Shown here piece after piece: positions 40,114-52,199 of a stretch of 64,000 bases of DNA. Origin of the DNA: Tolypeutes matacus (taxonomy: Eukaryota; Chordata; Mammalia; Cingulata; Chlamyphoridae); contig JAKSZT010054577.1 of NCBI GenBank assembly GCA_026826555.1, positions 234,552-298,551 on the forward strand, given 5' to 3'. The number at the start of each line of letters is the position of its first letter. The stretch's first letter is position 1. Both the position numbers and the translations under genes were made by a program. The notes beneath the pieces are model-generated. The model worked only from the letters and a program-made list of their open reading frames with translations, was not told the DNA's origin and did not search any database.

Positions 40114-43100
40114 AGGCAAGCTTTTCCAGTCTCCTTAGTCTGAAGGACTTTAAAATTGATGAATGAAGAAGAAATGAAGCAGCCAATTATAGGGATTTGT
40201 CACCAGTGGAAAATTTGGGGGTGCAAACATCTTATTTCACAGAAGAAATCTAAGTTGGCTGTGCTGGAGTGAGAAACTGTAGTTGTACTGCTTATTGCTT
40301 TTACTTCCAACAGTCAGGGAATTCCTTTGCAAGAGAGGTGTCCTCCTAAGAATATTCTGAATGTTTTGGGATTGTAGCTAGAAATTAGCAATTCAGCTTC
40401 AAATAGCAGGTAGCAACCATGAATCAGTCAATAGTCTTCTGTGATCACTGAGGTAAATTGTTGATTTTGTGATGATCTCCCCAGCCACTCTTACACATAT
40501 GATAGCAACATTTGTAGCATGGTCTTCCGAGTCAAAAAAATAATAATTTGCATGGTTAATTGCATACCATTATCTTCAGAATGGCAGGCTTACAAATTTT
40601 AATAGTCTCATTGGGGCAGAAATGTATTCTAAAGTAAGGTTTTCTAAGAACTCAATCAGATTTTCTTTTCTTTTGTCATTGGCCCCTTTTCTCAAAGTTG
40701 AACATCCTTTGAGTTCCTGCTTGGACTTTATGGCACCTTTAGCTCTTGAGTCTTTTTAGCACAATTTTTATTGTGATAAAATCATATTTACTTCTCCAGG
40801 GAATCTGTCAAGTGAACTAATAATGCACTGTCTTATGCTTCTTATTAGTGGTGTTTGGAAAGGGGAAAACATCTCTAATGGGATCAAATGAAAACAGGTT
40901 GGAATTTGTATCCATGGAATATATATTAGATGTAAAGAAGAATTTTCTGCAATTAAAAAAACAAGACTATTTTCTTACCTCACAAAATCAATAGGAAAAG
41001 ACAGCCATAAAAATTAGCATTTGCCCATGGCCTGAAAAAAAATTAATGGGAGTTAAGAATCAACTTCTTGTCAATTTTTGTTTGCTTTTTAATTTGGCTT
41101 TTGTTTGTTATTAATAAGAACAAAAGGTGTATGGGAACTGGTATGTGTGTGCTGCAGGCAGGCCCCTGGGGTTCACTTGGCATAGAGACCTGGGAATCCA
41201 GCCAGCAAGAGACAGGATTTCTGAAAGGAAAGGTTGGGAACTGATGCTGAGTGTTGGGCAAGGATGCATAAGTACACATCTGTATTGTTTGTCTTATATT
41301 GTCAGCTCTTAAGTGGGCAGGGTTTGCCTGACCTCTGTTCTCTCTAGCACAACATTTAAGAGCAGCCTTAGGTGATAAGTTTGATGGAGTGATGAGAGTT
41401 GTATAGGCTTATAGATTTTCTTATAACTCACCTATTCATCTACAACAGTGACTTAGGTGTGTTCCTGCTAGAGCTTTGAGGTACAGTCCTAAGAAAGGAG
41501 TTTAAGAAATCAGCTCTTCCAAATCTCTTATTTGTTAGATGAGGAAGTTAAGATTCAAAAGGTACAGTGAGTTGCTGAAGATCCACAGCTAGAGGGTGAC
41601 ATTCCTTCTGTTGGCTGTCACTCAGCTTTATCAGATAGGCCTGAAGGGATGATTAGCAGAACTAATTTGTTACACCTGCATAACCAGCCTAGACAACATT
41701 GTATCTATTTCTGATTTAAAAAATATTCCTGTTATTGAATCACTCTATTTTCTCTATAAAATAGACAACACCTCTGGCTTCTGGGGATAGATGAACTGAT
41801 GAAAAAAAGCACCTCACACAGGGCCTGGACTATAGTTGATGCTCAGTCAATAAGCATTTCTTTTTCTTTCCCTTGGTGATGTGTGGAGCTGCCCTACGTT
41901 AAAGAAGCAGATGGCTTTAGCAGCTTCATTTAGGAGCTCAGTGCTTGTGGTGGTTATGCTAAGTTGATTTGGTTCTTGATGTCATTGCTTTATTGATTAA
42001 GTCAGGAGATCCACCTGAGCTATGACTAGAAGTGTCATTCTTAGTCACACTTACAATGTTTCTCTTAGTCACACTGATTGGTTACTATACAGGTTGCTCA
42101 CATTAATTCTTTCTTTCTCTGATATACTCTAAACCTTAAGATAGCAGCCGCCATTCAGTGGGATTGGTCTGGAGGTTTCAACAGGGATTCTATTTTATTC
42201 CCCAAGTTGAACTACACCAAGTATCTCTCTCGAACACAGCCAGCTCTGCAGCTCTGGTCCACATATCTCTTAACCAATACCCTCTCAGCCTTAGACCCCT
42301 GGGTCTCTTGTCTCTTCTCCCAGGAGTACACTCTCATTCAGTTTAATGAGGGCCCACTGTATTCCATACTATCCTAAACACTTGAAGATACAGCAGTGAA
42401 CAAGAGAGACAAAAATGCTTACCCTCATGGAACTTCCGTCCTAGTGAACAATAAAAGGGTGAATGGTTATGCTTCCTTGCACCTTGCAGTTAAACAGGAA
42501 CATGAGATAGTTTGGGTAATGAGTTGTGAGCAAAAGTGTCACTTAGGGCTGAAGTATTTATTTGCTGGTGCAAGACTAAAGCTCTCTAACTATGGAAGCA
42601 CATGAAGAGAGGAACACAAGATTAAAGCAGAGTGATGAACCCCCACATAGAGGGCAGCTGCTCTGCAGAGTTCCCCAGACCTGTAATGGATTTTGAGGGA
42701 ACAAGAAATAAACTATTGTGTTAAATCACTGACTTATTGGTGGTATTTATTTCTGCAGCAAAACCTATCCTATCCTAAAAGTCTGAGCATATCCAGAGGA
42801 GGGCAGTTGATGGAGGTGGCTAATCTAAAACTTAAGAATACTTTTCTTTTCCTTCCACCTGTCTTTGCTTCCTTAGATGCACAACTGAACTGATGTAAAA
42901 CTGATGGGAAAGCTCAGGAGCCCATAAGACTATGGATGGCAGGGAAAAAAGACATTGCTTGTCTTGGATCCTGGGGAGGTCAGTTCTGGTGGCCTTACTC
43001 CACTATTCTCACATTCTTTGCCTCTCATTGTCTCCCTTTGGTCCACTGCGTCATGTTCACAACAGAGGCATTTCTATTGATCGATGATCTGACAAAAGGA

Positions 43101-43829
43101 GCTGCCTTTTGTTCCTCACATCAGCGCAGTAGACTTAAGGAAATGGTTTGTTAACTACATTGGCCACATGTTCTGGAGTTGTGCCTCACAAAGAAAAACA
43201 GAATAGGACATGGAGCAGAAGAAACTTTGCCCAGGTTGGTGTGGAAAGGAAGGTGGCTATTCTGTCAGGACTAGGGAGGGCAACAGCTGGGAAGAAGCAA
43301 GGACTGGAGTGGACAGAGGCCCACTCAACATGAGAAACATTGATGGGAAAGCTTAGCCAGTAACCAGCTGTATAATGTCTCACAAGACCTTATGTTGGAA
43401 TTTAGGATGGGGAGTGGAAGTTTGGCAGAGTTCTATAGCCTTATCATAGGAATGGGAACAGATTACTAAAAAACAATATAAAAGCAAAATCTATTGAGAT
43501 CTGGCTTTAAAATATAATCTGAGAGACTCACAATCCTAGATTCAGCCTTAAACATTAGCACTAAAGTTCTCACAAACATGCCCTTCATAATCTTAACGAG
43601 GTGATACCTAGGACAAACCACTGGGTGCCCCATTTTACCGTGTTCAAGTAACAGCCTTAACAGCGGCTCTGAGGTGAGTCCTGGGACCTGGATCATTGAC
43701 CCAATACTAAACCTAGCCCCCAATCCCCTACTTCTCCCTGTACTTGTCTAAGTGTTTAGAATGCTGGGACCATCCCAGACTCAGAGTTCTCTCTGCCATT
43801 TAGCAGAGTCCACCTGGCACCTCAAGCTG
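40114..43829. other. ZNF75A 3' UTR (extent unknown) and intergenic DNA
   Basis: No obvious AATAAA lies soon after the stop; candidates at 42450-42455 and 42707-42712 are distant and partly in repeats, so the 3' end is unresolved. 41520-41640 resembles an antisense MIR ('ttgttagatgaggaagttaa'). 42340-42480 ('gaagatacagcagtgaacaa', 'cttaccctcatggaacttcc') is a common ancient repeat. ORFs of 60-78 codons are unsupported. Confidence 0.5.
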
Positions 43830-43830
43830 A

Positions 43831-44068
43831 ATTTTTTTTTTTTTTTAAGATTTATTTTATTTATTTCTCCAGACCCCTTCGTTTTCACTTGCTGTGTCTG
43901 TCTGCCTGCTTTCTTTAGGAGGCACCACGAACTGAACCTGGGACTTCTGACATGGGAAGGAGGTGCCTAATCACTTGAGCCACCTCTGTTCCCTGCTTTT
44001 TGTGTCTCTCATTGTGTTTTTCTTCTTGTGTCTCTTGTTGCATCAGCTTGCCGTCTTGTTTGTGATGG
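43831..44068 (-). mobile_element. DAS-type SINE, antisense, incomplete
   Basis: It starts with a T-run and 'aagatttattttatttattt', then holds a reversed tRNA-like head ('ggcaccacgaactgaacctg' to 'cacttgagccacctctgttc') and the linker ('tgtctctcattgtgtttttc'). It breaks off at 'cagcttgccgtcttg' before the second head. Confidence 0.85.
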
Positions 44069-44193
44069 CCATGATCCCTACCCTCCGTTGCTGGGAAATA
44101 TGGAAGAGTAGAGCATGCAGATCCTCAGAAGGAGCTCCCAGAAACTCATGTCTGGGAGTTTCTATGGCTATCATTCTGTCTGCATGAACTTCT

Positions 44194-44347
44194 TTTTTTA
44201 ATTTATTTATTTATTTATTTATTTTTAATTTTTTTTAATTTTTTTTTATTTTTTTTTATTTTTTTTTACCAGGAGGTACCGGGGATCGAACCCCGGTCTC
44301 TCCATATGGTAGACGGATGCCGAACCTCTTGAGCCACATCCGTTTCC
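44194..44347 (-). mobile_element. Monomeric DAS-type SINE with long duplication
   Basis: A (TTTA)n and T-rich end at 44194-44270 is followed by a single reversed tRNA-like head ('ggggatcgaaccccggtctc' to 'cttgagccacatccg'). The B-box-like GGTTCGATCCCC is perfectly preserved. An 18-bp perfect duplication at 44176-44193 and 44348-44365 (ctgtctgcatgaacttct) shows recent insertion. Confidence 0.93.
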
Positions 44348-44365
44348 CTGTCTGCATGAACTTCT

Positions 44366-45668
44366 AAGCCCAGGGCTCAGCAAGCTTTACCTTGGAATAG
44401 AAAGATGGAATTCACTGTGTGTCCTGGGGAAAGCTCCTCCACTCTGCTTGCCAGTTCCTTTTGCACTCACTGTTGTAATGTCTACTGTCGAGGACTGCCA
44501 AGCAGCAAGGGTCTGAATGCCAGCACAGACCTAGGGCCTTGCAAGTACTTGGCCTCTCTTCTGTGGAGCCTCTCAATACTGAGGCATGTAGAACAGAAAA
44601 ACCTACCACCCTGGAAGGGGTCTAAGAAATCTAGCTCAGTTAAGGTGTCCTAAACTGGTATTTGGAGAACATAGATGTTAAGAAGTATATCAACAAAAAT
44701 GTTCTGCACCCAAGTAAATTTGGGAAAAATGGGTTAAAGTCAGGGTTTCAGTATAGGAGAATTCAAAGCATTTATGTGTAAATGTACTGTGTGAATGGGG
44801 GTCAATGGAGTTGTGCTTCCCACCTTATTGACTACAGAGACCTTTGTGGTGTGGTTGTGGTGTGTGTGTCTGTGTATCACACCTGACATCTCTCAGAACA
44901 GGGTTTTGTGGAACACTTGTTTGGGAAACACTGATCAACCACTAACGTGGTAGAACAAAAACAGATCCCATCTCACCTGACTCACAATGAAATGCCCTTT
45001 GCACCAGAACACACAGCCTCTCATTCAGGTGGCAGGATGCGTATCACCATTGCACACATCAGAATTTGAAGCTTAAGATCTCATGGCTAGATATTGGTGG
45101 CAGAGCAGAACCAGACCCAGGGCATCCTGCTAAGAGATGAAGTGGAGAATTCTCTCTCCCCAGGGCCCAGTCAGAGGGATTTACTTCTTCAAGTTGAATG
45201 CAACCAATTCTGTTTGGCATCTTATATATCTAGTAAGATCAGAGTACTTTACTTTAGCAAGTACAGTCACAACAGCTTCCAACAGCTATCACAGGGAAGA
45301 GCAGATAGAAGGTTTTCAGCTCCGACTAGTGCTCTAGACTGGACTTATGCTTTCCCAAACTGTCTGTGATGAGGGACCAGTGTTTTGTTCTGTTTCTAAT
45401 CTGTCACAGACTAACATTTTTGGAAAATATAAATATATGAAAATGAATTACTAGAAAAGTGAACTAAAAAAGCCAAAGATGCACAAATTGCAAGCCCAAT
45501 ATTTGAAATTATTAGATTCAACAAAGTTATTTTGTCAAATTGCTACAAAAGTTGCTAAATGCTTCCTCTATTTCTGTATCTATTTATCTTGTGGACCAGA
45601 CCAGCATGGTCCATGGATCACACTTTGAACAGCACTGAAACTCAAGTGGAGTTTCAGGCCCTCATTAG

Positions 45669-45701
<33 letters not shown>

Positions 45702-46225
45702 CCAAGGAAGTCAGGGACCCAATTTCCAGAAAAATTATTTTAACCAGGGACCCGTATGGTTTGACCAATCATATTAAACATTATAAAATTTATTTGGAAA
45801 ATATAATATGCAATAATTAAAAGGCCTGAGTTTTTATATTATCCAAAGGGGGCACAGGTTTTAGAGATTGAGAAATGCTGTCATAGGAGGCCCTGAGACT
45901 AGAGAATGAGCAGAACAACACAGTTTCTAGATCTGTTTGCTATTTCAGGAGTCACAGCGAGGACACATGGACTCTGGAACCCAGAAGAATGTCCACATAC
46001 ATGGGTATGCTACATCTAAGATAGTCACACTAAATAAATTTGTATTATCAAAGAATGGAAGAACTAAATCATATTGAATGATAGGTAAGGCCACTAACAT
46101 TGCTCCAATAGAAATGTTTAAAAATTGGAATTTTATTTTATTGATTTATAAAATGAAATACTTTTCAATTTTCTGTGTTCTCTAGTTAAAAAAATACTTT
46201 CAGGCAATTATTATTTTTTGGAGTT
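44366..46225. other. Intergenic, no gene seen
   Basis: A poly-A tract of about 30 bases lies at 45671-45700. Fragments near 44855-44945 and 45590-45650 look like old DNA-transposon pieces ('ccatggatcacactttgaac'). Several 65-90-codon ORFs (for example 44405-44653 and 45094-45369) show no domain. Confidence 0.45.
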
Positions 46226-46240
46226 AAAAAGTATACATCA

Positions 46241-46678
46241 GGGACATGGATGTGGCTCAAGTGATTGGGTTCCTGTCTACCATATAGGAGGTCCAGGGTT
46301 CGATTCCTGGGGCCTCCTGGTGAAAAGCAAGCTGGCCCACATAGCGAGCTGGCCCAAGTGGAGAGGTGGCCTGCGCAGAGTGCTGGCCCGCGCAGGAGTG
46401 CTGGCCTGCGTGGAGTTCTGGCCTGCACGGAGAGCTGGTGCAGCAAGATGATGCAACAACAACAAAAAAAGACAGAAGAGAGACAATAAGAGACACAGCA
46501 GACCAGGAAGCTGAGATGGCGCAAGAGATTGAACAGCCACTCTCCACTCCGAAGGTCCCAAGATTGGTTCCTGGTGCCACCTAAAGAGAAGACAAGCAGA
46601 TACTGAAGAACACACAGAGAGCAGACAGCGAGCGCAAAACGAGGAGGGGGGTATAAATAAATAAACAAATCTTAAAAA
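46241..46678 (+). mobile_element. Long composite DAS-type SINE with internal minisatellite
   Basis: The first tRNA-like head ('gatgtggctcaagtgattgg', B-box-like GGTTCGATTCC) is followed by 4-5 GC-rich subunits of the form 'g(c/a)tggcc(c/t)gcg...'. A second head, A-rich linker and (aaat)n/poly-A tail complete it. Duplicated aaaaagtata(c/t)atca at 46226-46240 and 46679-46693 flanks it. The same layout in reverse is at 55961-56364. Long ORFs on the minus strand here (up to 160 codons) are by-products of the SINE. Confidence 0.92.
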
Positions 46679-46881
46679 AAAAAGTATATATCACAACCAT
46701 CCCCATCCCCTAATTTCTTTATATGCTAGGTTTTACACACATCGGGTTTACTTGCATCAGAGCCTCCTCTGTGGTGCCTGCTATGGAAGGCAGCAGCATG
46801 GTTTATAGAACCTACCTAGGAGAAATGGGAACCTTGAGGGCAAAGTGGAACAGTCTCTGACTCCAGACTGTGAGGCTCAGG

Positions 46882-47448
46882 CTATCTGGGGACTGCAGAC
46901 TGTAGATGAGGGAAGTGAGGGTCACAAATACCAGTCAACATATGATACGGTACCTGCTTCCTGGGCCCCCTTTGTTGCACTTTCTTAGGTGTAAGGTTTG
47001 AAAACAGACATGGAATGTGTAGTTCCTGGAACCATTCCATGACAACAGTTTTTTTCAGAATTTTCTGTCCTGGTTGGTGTCCTAACTGCCTTATCCCTTT
47101 TCTTTGATTTCTGGATTGCTTCCTCTTCCAGGGTGAAACAGGGAGGCAACTTGGATCCTCTTCTGGGTATCCATCTCTTTGTACAATGCACATGGCAGTG
47201 GGCAATGGCCTTTCTCTGACCTGTGTCAAGTGGACCCGAGGCTTTGAAACTGGGGCCACACTCCTTGGAGCCAAAAGGAAGGGCCCGTTTTTATGGCTGC
47301 TCAGCCACAACCTCATACACCTTGCTGCTCCCTGGGAAGGATGCTGTCTCTTAGGACACTGCCATGGTGCCAGAGGAAGAACAGGGAAGGTGGAGGACAT
47401 GGCTTCGTGTTCAATCTCTATCAGTTCCTGGCTTCTGATATTGGCCAA
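46882..47448 (-). CDS. Unrecognised 188-codon ORF, possibly a retrocopy
   Basis: The frame is open from an ATG at 47448 to a stop at 46882, in sequence of ordinary base composition, so its length is not explained by GC richness. The product is basic, rich in Pro, Lys and Arg, with no signal peptide, membrane segment or motif I recognise. The stretch is not a repeat I can name. An alternative minus-strand frame (46985-47191) reads a Lys/Glu-rich stretch that looks equally protein-like, which hints at a frameshifted pseudogene rather than an intact gene. No poly-A tail or target duplication was noticed. Chance is a serious alternative. Confidence 0.25.
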   Translation of the reverse strand: MANIRSQELIEIEHEAMSSTFPVLPLAPWQCPKRQHPSQGAARCMRLWLSSHKNGPFLLAPRSVAPVSKPRVHLTQVRERPLPTAMCIVQRDGYPEEDPSCLPVSPWKRKQSRNQRKGIRQLGHQPGQKILKKTVVMEWFQELHIPCLFSNLTPKKVQQRGPRKQVPYHMLTGICDPHFPHLQSAVPR

Positions 47449-47518
47449 GGTTTCTATCTATTCATTTAGTATTTCATATAATTTTACTTTTTTTAAGTTT
47501 TATTAAAAAATTACTTCA

Positions 47519-48117
47519 TGTAGCAGTTTCATATTATTTATGAATCTCAAAAAGAAATATAAATTATGTTTGTAAACTGGTCGGTTCCTCTGGCATGATA
47601 ACCTTTTATTTCATTTAGAATCAGGTGAGACATCTCATTAACTTATGATTAGGGCTTTGATCCAACCACGTCAATAGAGTGTAATTCAGCGCCAAATCCC
47701 AGCCCCCTTGGTGGGCTGATAAAATAGACTCTCACACTGAAGTAGATACACAGGAGAAGAACTCAGAGGAAGAGAGACAGCTCATTAGACAGGATCCTGG
47801 GGCCCCAGGAAGAGAGATGAAACTGATAGTCTGCAACTGACCTTGTGAAGAGACCAGAGCAGCTGAGCCCAGAAAGAAATGAACCCCGGGAAGAGAGATG
47901 AGGCTTATGTCAGGCTACAGCTGAGATGAGAAGAAGCTGGGACCACGGAGCCTTAAGAGGAAGGAGGAAGGCTGAACCCCCACAGACATCGCCCACCATC
48001 TTGCCATCAACACGTGGCAACAGACTGAGTGAGAAAGTACCTCTTCTGATACCTTAAGCTGGACTCGTTAGGACCTTGTAACTGACCTTGTAACTTCTAC
48101 CCCAAATAAATACCCTT
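47519..48117 (+). mobile_element. Solo LTR (same family as 4399-5043), 3'-truncated
   Basis: It begins 'tgtagcagtttcatattatt' and follows the 4399 copy through 'cccccttggtgggctgataa' and 'cccaaataaataccctt'. At that point the next LTR copy begins directly. The last 50 or so bases expected of the family ('ctggtattttgcatcagcac') are missing from this copy. Confidence 0.8.
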
Positions 48118-48823
48118 TGTAGCAGTTTGGCAGTTTTATATAGTTATGGATTCTAAAAATAGATATTGGATTATGCTTGTAAACACCTCTGTTAATCTGG
48201 GCATGATTAAATTATGATTAGAGATTTGATTGGGCCACATCAGTAGGGCATTGAGCCCTGCCCCTTGGTGGGTGGGGTCTCAAAGATAAAAGACATGGCA
48301 TAGGACAGAGTTGGAGTTTTTTGAGTTAGAGTTTTATTTTTTATTTAAAAAAATTTTTAAATACTGATTTATTATGATTTTTTTTGCTTTTATTATTTTA
48401 TTATATATATATATATATATATATTAAAAGATGCTTAGATTACAATGAGCTAGAGTTTTGATGTTGGAGTTTTAATGCTGGAGCCTGGGGAAGCGAGCAC
48501 ACAGAGGAGCTCGGTCGTGAGGAAGGAGAGAAGGCCCCAGGAAGAGACAAGCCGTTTGCCTGATAGTCTACAGCTGGCCTTGTGGAGGAAACACAGGAGC
48601 TGAGCCCAGAGAGAAATGGAGCCCTGGGAAGAGAGGAACCCAAGAAGCCTGAACCCTGGCAAATGTCAGCAGCTGTCTTGCTCCAACACATGGCAACAGA
48701 CTTTGGTGAGGGAAGAAACTTATATTTTATGACCTGGTAACTGTAAGCTTCTACCCCAAATAAATACCCTTTTATAAATGCCAACAGATTTCTGGTATTT
48801 TGCATCAGCACCCTTTTGACTGA
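48118..48823 (+). mobile_element. Second abutting LTR of the same family
   Basis: It begins 'tgtagcagtttggcagtttt' exactly where the preceding LTR stops and ends 'gcatcagcacccttttgact'. Between about 48334 and 48445 it holds an AT-rich insert with a TA microsatellite (48404-48424) and 'aaaagatgcttagattacaa'. That insert matches the antisense L1 3' fragment at 10352-10789. Confidence 0.8.
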
Positions 48824-49976
48824 TTAATACACTTTATAATAACCTTAAACATGAAACAAAACTCCTTTGTTACCACATCCCCAAGAGATGGCCAATATTA
48901 ACTTTGGGTAGAGACTCTTTATTGTTTTCTCAACAATAAAATAGACCTGTTGGAGCCTGTTTTCAGGTTTGTAAAATAAGGCACACTTATGGGCACACCA
49001 ATGCAAGGAATGGCCACTGTGGGTGTTCCAGAAACATCTGTGCCATTCTGCCTTCATTCTTTCAGCTAGTCATTTAAAAGGTAAAATGAGCCATTTCTAC
49101 TTGTGAAAATGTAAGTAACTTTAATTAATTGGGTACCCATCATTCCTAGCTGATTTTCAGGCTGGCTAATGATGGTCAAAGACAAATTTCTTTGCTCCTC
49201 CCTTAATGAGAGGCCCAGGGTACTTTTCTCACATGACATTCCTTTCTAGTCAGTGCTTGACAATAATGTCCAAATTCAGTTGTGAGGAACTCCTAATGAG
49301 CAACAGAACTCAGATATACTAGAAACTGCCAACTCGAGAGCCCTGAAAACTTGGAGGGGCAACGCCCAGGGATGAAAATTTTGTGGGCACTGTTTGCATC
49401 ATCAGGTGTATTTATTTTCAAGCTTATGAACTTGAAATTAAAGAGGAAGGTGGTAAGTGCACAGAATGGCTACTGAACAGAACAAAAGAGCAAGGCCTAG
49501 AGCAGGGAAGCAATCTGGGGAAAAGGATCTAAGGATGATCCCAAAGCTGCGAGTCTGTGACCACCACACCTTCCCTTTCAGAACTGTCTGGCCTTCTGCT
49601 CTGGGACCAAGACGGGAAAATCAGCTTCCTGAAGAGGGCACCACTTCTTCTTTGGGTGAATCAGTATCCTGGCATCCTGCCCCCATTCAAATGATATTTA
49701 TTTGTGTTGCTTTTAAAATGAAGGGATTGACTAAAAAACTGAAAAAAGAACTGCATTCCTGGTCTTAGTTACCTGTCCAGGAAAAGAGGTTGGGATTTAC
49801 CATCTTCTCACAACCTTTATGACTGAGGTGCAGAGACCAGAATCTTACAGTCTGGAAGCACACAAGCCTCCTTTCAAAGATGTAAAGATGAAATGAGATG
49901 AGGCTTTGTAAAAGCACTTGGTACAATGACTGGCATATAGTAAGTACTCAATAAACCATTAACTACTGTTATTAAT
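48824..49976. other. Intergenic, with a MIR 3' end
   Basis: 49840-49976 matches the sense 3' part of MIR ('gcacttggtacaatgactgg', 'agtaagtactcaataaacc'). The ORF at 49457-49768 (+, 103 codons) has no recognisable domain. Nothing else is seen. Confidence 0.5.
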
Positions 49977-49989
49977 ATTAGGGTAGATA

Positions 49990-50360
49990 GGCAAGCAGAT
50001 GTGGCTCAAGTGATTGAGCTCCCGCCTACCATATGGGAGGTCTGGGTTCAGTTCCCAGTGCCTCCTAAAGAAGTCAAGCAAGACAGCAAGCTGATGTGAT
50101 GGGTTGTCTCAGTGAGCTGATACAACAAGATGATGCAACAAGAGACACAAGAAAAACACAACGAGAGACACAACAAGGCAGGGAACAGAGGTGGATCAAG
50201 TGATTAGGCACCTCCCTCCCACATGGTCCACATGGGAAGTCCTAGGTTTGGTTCCTGGTGCCTCCTAAAAAAAAAAGAACCAGTACACAACACACACAGC
50301 AAATGTAAACGATAAGGGGGTGGGAAGAAATAAGTAAATAAAATAAAAATTTTTTTAAAA
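49990..50360 (+). mobile_element. DAS-type SINE, two tRNA-like heads
   Basis: The heads 'gatgtggctcaagtgattga' and 'gaggtggatcaagtgattag' with B-box-like motifs are joined by the 'gagacacaa' linker and end in (aaat)n. Direct repeats attagggtagata at 49977-49989 and 50361-50373 flank it. Confidence 0.92.
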
Positions 50361-50559
50361 ATTAGGGTAGATAATAGTCTACCAGGAACCCTATACCTCT
50401 CTGGTTCCCATAATCAGGGCCACTATTATTGCCCCATCAATGTAGCCAGCAGTTACTGTCCACTTTTGGCAAAGTCCTAGAAAACAGGGTTTGAAAAATG
50501 GTACTTCACTTTCACAAAGCTGTCAATCTGTTACAGTATTTTTCAACTTCAAAGCTCAT

Positions 50560-51484
50560 CTTACAGGATCTCATCTACCCTGGCATCATGGTTTTAATTT
50601 GCATTTCCTTGATGACCAATGAAGTTCATCATCTTTTCATGTGTTTAATAGCCATTTGAATATACTCTTTGTGACAGACATGGTCAAGTTTTTTGTTTAT
50701 TTTCCTATTGGTTTACCTGTCTTTTTTTTTTCCTCTTCATTTGTTCAATTTTGTGAGTCCTTCATTGGATACATCTACTGCAGATATCGTCTTCCAGTCT
50801 CTGATTTGCTGTTGCACTCACTTAATGATACTTTGTGAAGAGAAGTTCCCAATGTAATACCCAAATTATCCATTCTTTTCCTTTATGAGTAGTTTTTTTT
50901 TTTAACAAGTAGTGTTTTTTGAGTCTTGGTGAAGAAATCTTTGTCTACACCAAGAAGATATTTTCCCTTGTTTTCCTTTAGAAGTGCTAGCATTTTATAT
51001 ATTTAGATCTACAATCCATCCTGAATTGATTTTTTGCAAATGGTGTGAGGTAGGGATCAAGAATATTTTTTTCTACATGGATATCCAATTTACCCAGCAC
51101 AATTTTTAAAAAAGACACCCACTACATTGCAGAGTCACCTTATCATAAATCATGTGATCATATGTGTGGATCTGTTTCTGGACTTTAATCATCTGTTCCA
51201 TGGGTCTGTCTCTCTATACCATTACTGTGATATCTTAATCACTACAGTTTTATAATAAGTCTTGATATTTGGGAGTGTAAGCTTTCCAACTTTGTTCTTC
51301 AAGATTTCCTTGGCTATTCTTGGCTTTTACATTTCCATATACATTTAGAATTAACTAGTCAATTTCCACCAAAAAAGAAAAAATCCTAGGATTTTGACTG
51401 GAATTTCATTGACTTTATAGATCAATTTGGGGAAAAGTGACCTCTATAAAATTGAGTCTTCTGGTCTATATACATGGTATGTCC
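50560..51484 (-). mobile_element. L1 ORF2 3' part, antisense, decayed
   Basis: 'gtttta' then 'atttgcatttccttgatgac', 'catcttttcatgtgtttaat', 'ccatcctgaattgatttttt' and 'ttggctattcttggctttta' are the reverse complement of the 3' part of L1 ORF2 in normal order. Frames are interrupted, so no protein is made. Confidence 0.88.
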
Positions 51485-52199
51485 TGAGGTACTCCAACAC
51501 TTTAGAGGTTTAGTGGTGGAGGCAATGCTGGCAAAAAAGACTGAGAAGGAGCAATCATAGAGGTATCAGAAAATTCAGGAAAGCATAGTATCAAAAGTAC
51601 TGAGATAATAGAGATACTCAAGGATGGAGTGGTCATCTCAGTTGAAGGCTATTAAGAAGTCAAGTGAGATAAGGACTGAAAAATGTTCATGAGATTTAGT
51701 AATAGTATTAGTGATCTTAGCAAAAGGAATTTTGATAGTGTGGAAGGTTCAATAATGTGTAAAAGAATGAATAGGAGGTAAAGAAGTGGAAAGCATATAT
51801 AGACAATTCATTCGAGAAGGATGAGTATGAAGAAGAGTACAAAGGTAAATACCGAGAAAGGGATGTGAAATCAAGAGAGTGTTTTAAAAATATGAGAGAT
51901 GCTAGTATATGTTTGAGTGCTGTTGGGAAGGATCCAGTAGTGAGCAAGTGGTTGAAAATGCAAAAGAAAGAGGCAATAAGCAGTGAAGTGATGTGCTTTA
52001 GAAAGCAGGAGGACAGAAGATCTAAAGCACATAGGAAAGATTTGGTGTATTATGATGATTTTATCTTGAGGTAACAAAAATCCCAATTAACTGGCTTAAA
52101 TGATAAGGAAACTTATGGTCTCATAAAACTAGATAGGCAAAGGAAGGGTGGTTCCAAAATTGGTTAATTCAGTATCTCAGAGATGCTGTCACATACCCA
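51485..52199. other. Intergenic, probable ancient repeat
   Basis: 'gaagtcaagtgagataagga' and the following G/A-rich text resemble a common ancient interspersed repeat that I cannot name with certainty. Short ORFs at 51717-52086 lie on both strands of this repeat and are not supported. Confidence 0.45.

Noticed and set aside
46186..46668. ORFs of 107-160 codons at 46.2-46.7 kb
   Set aside because: They lie entirely within a DAS SINE. Similar frames recur in other copies, such as 56006-56326 and 6869-7336.
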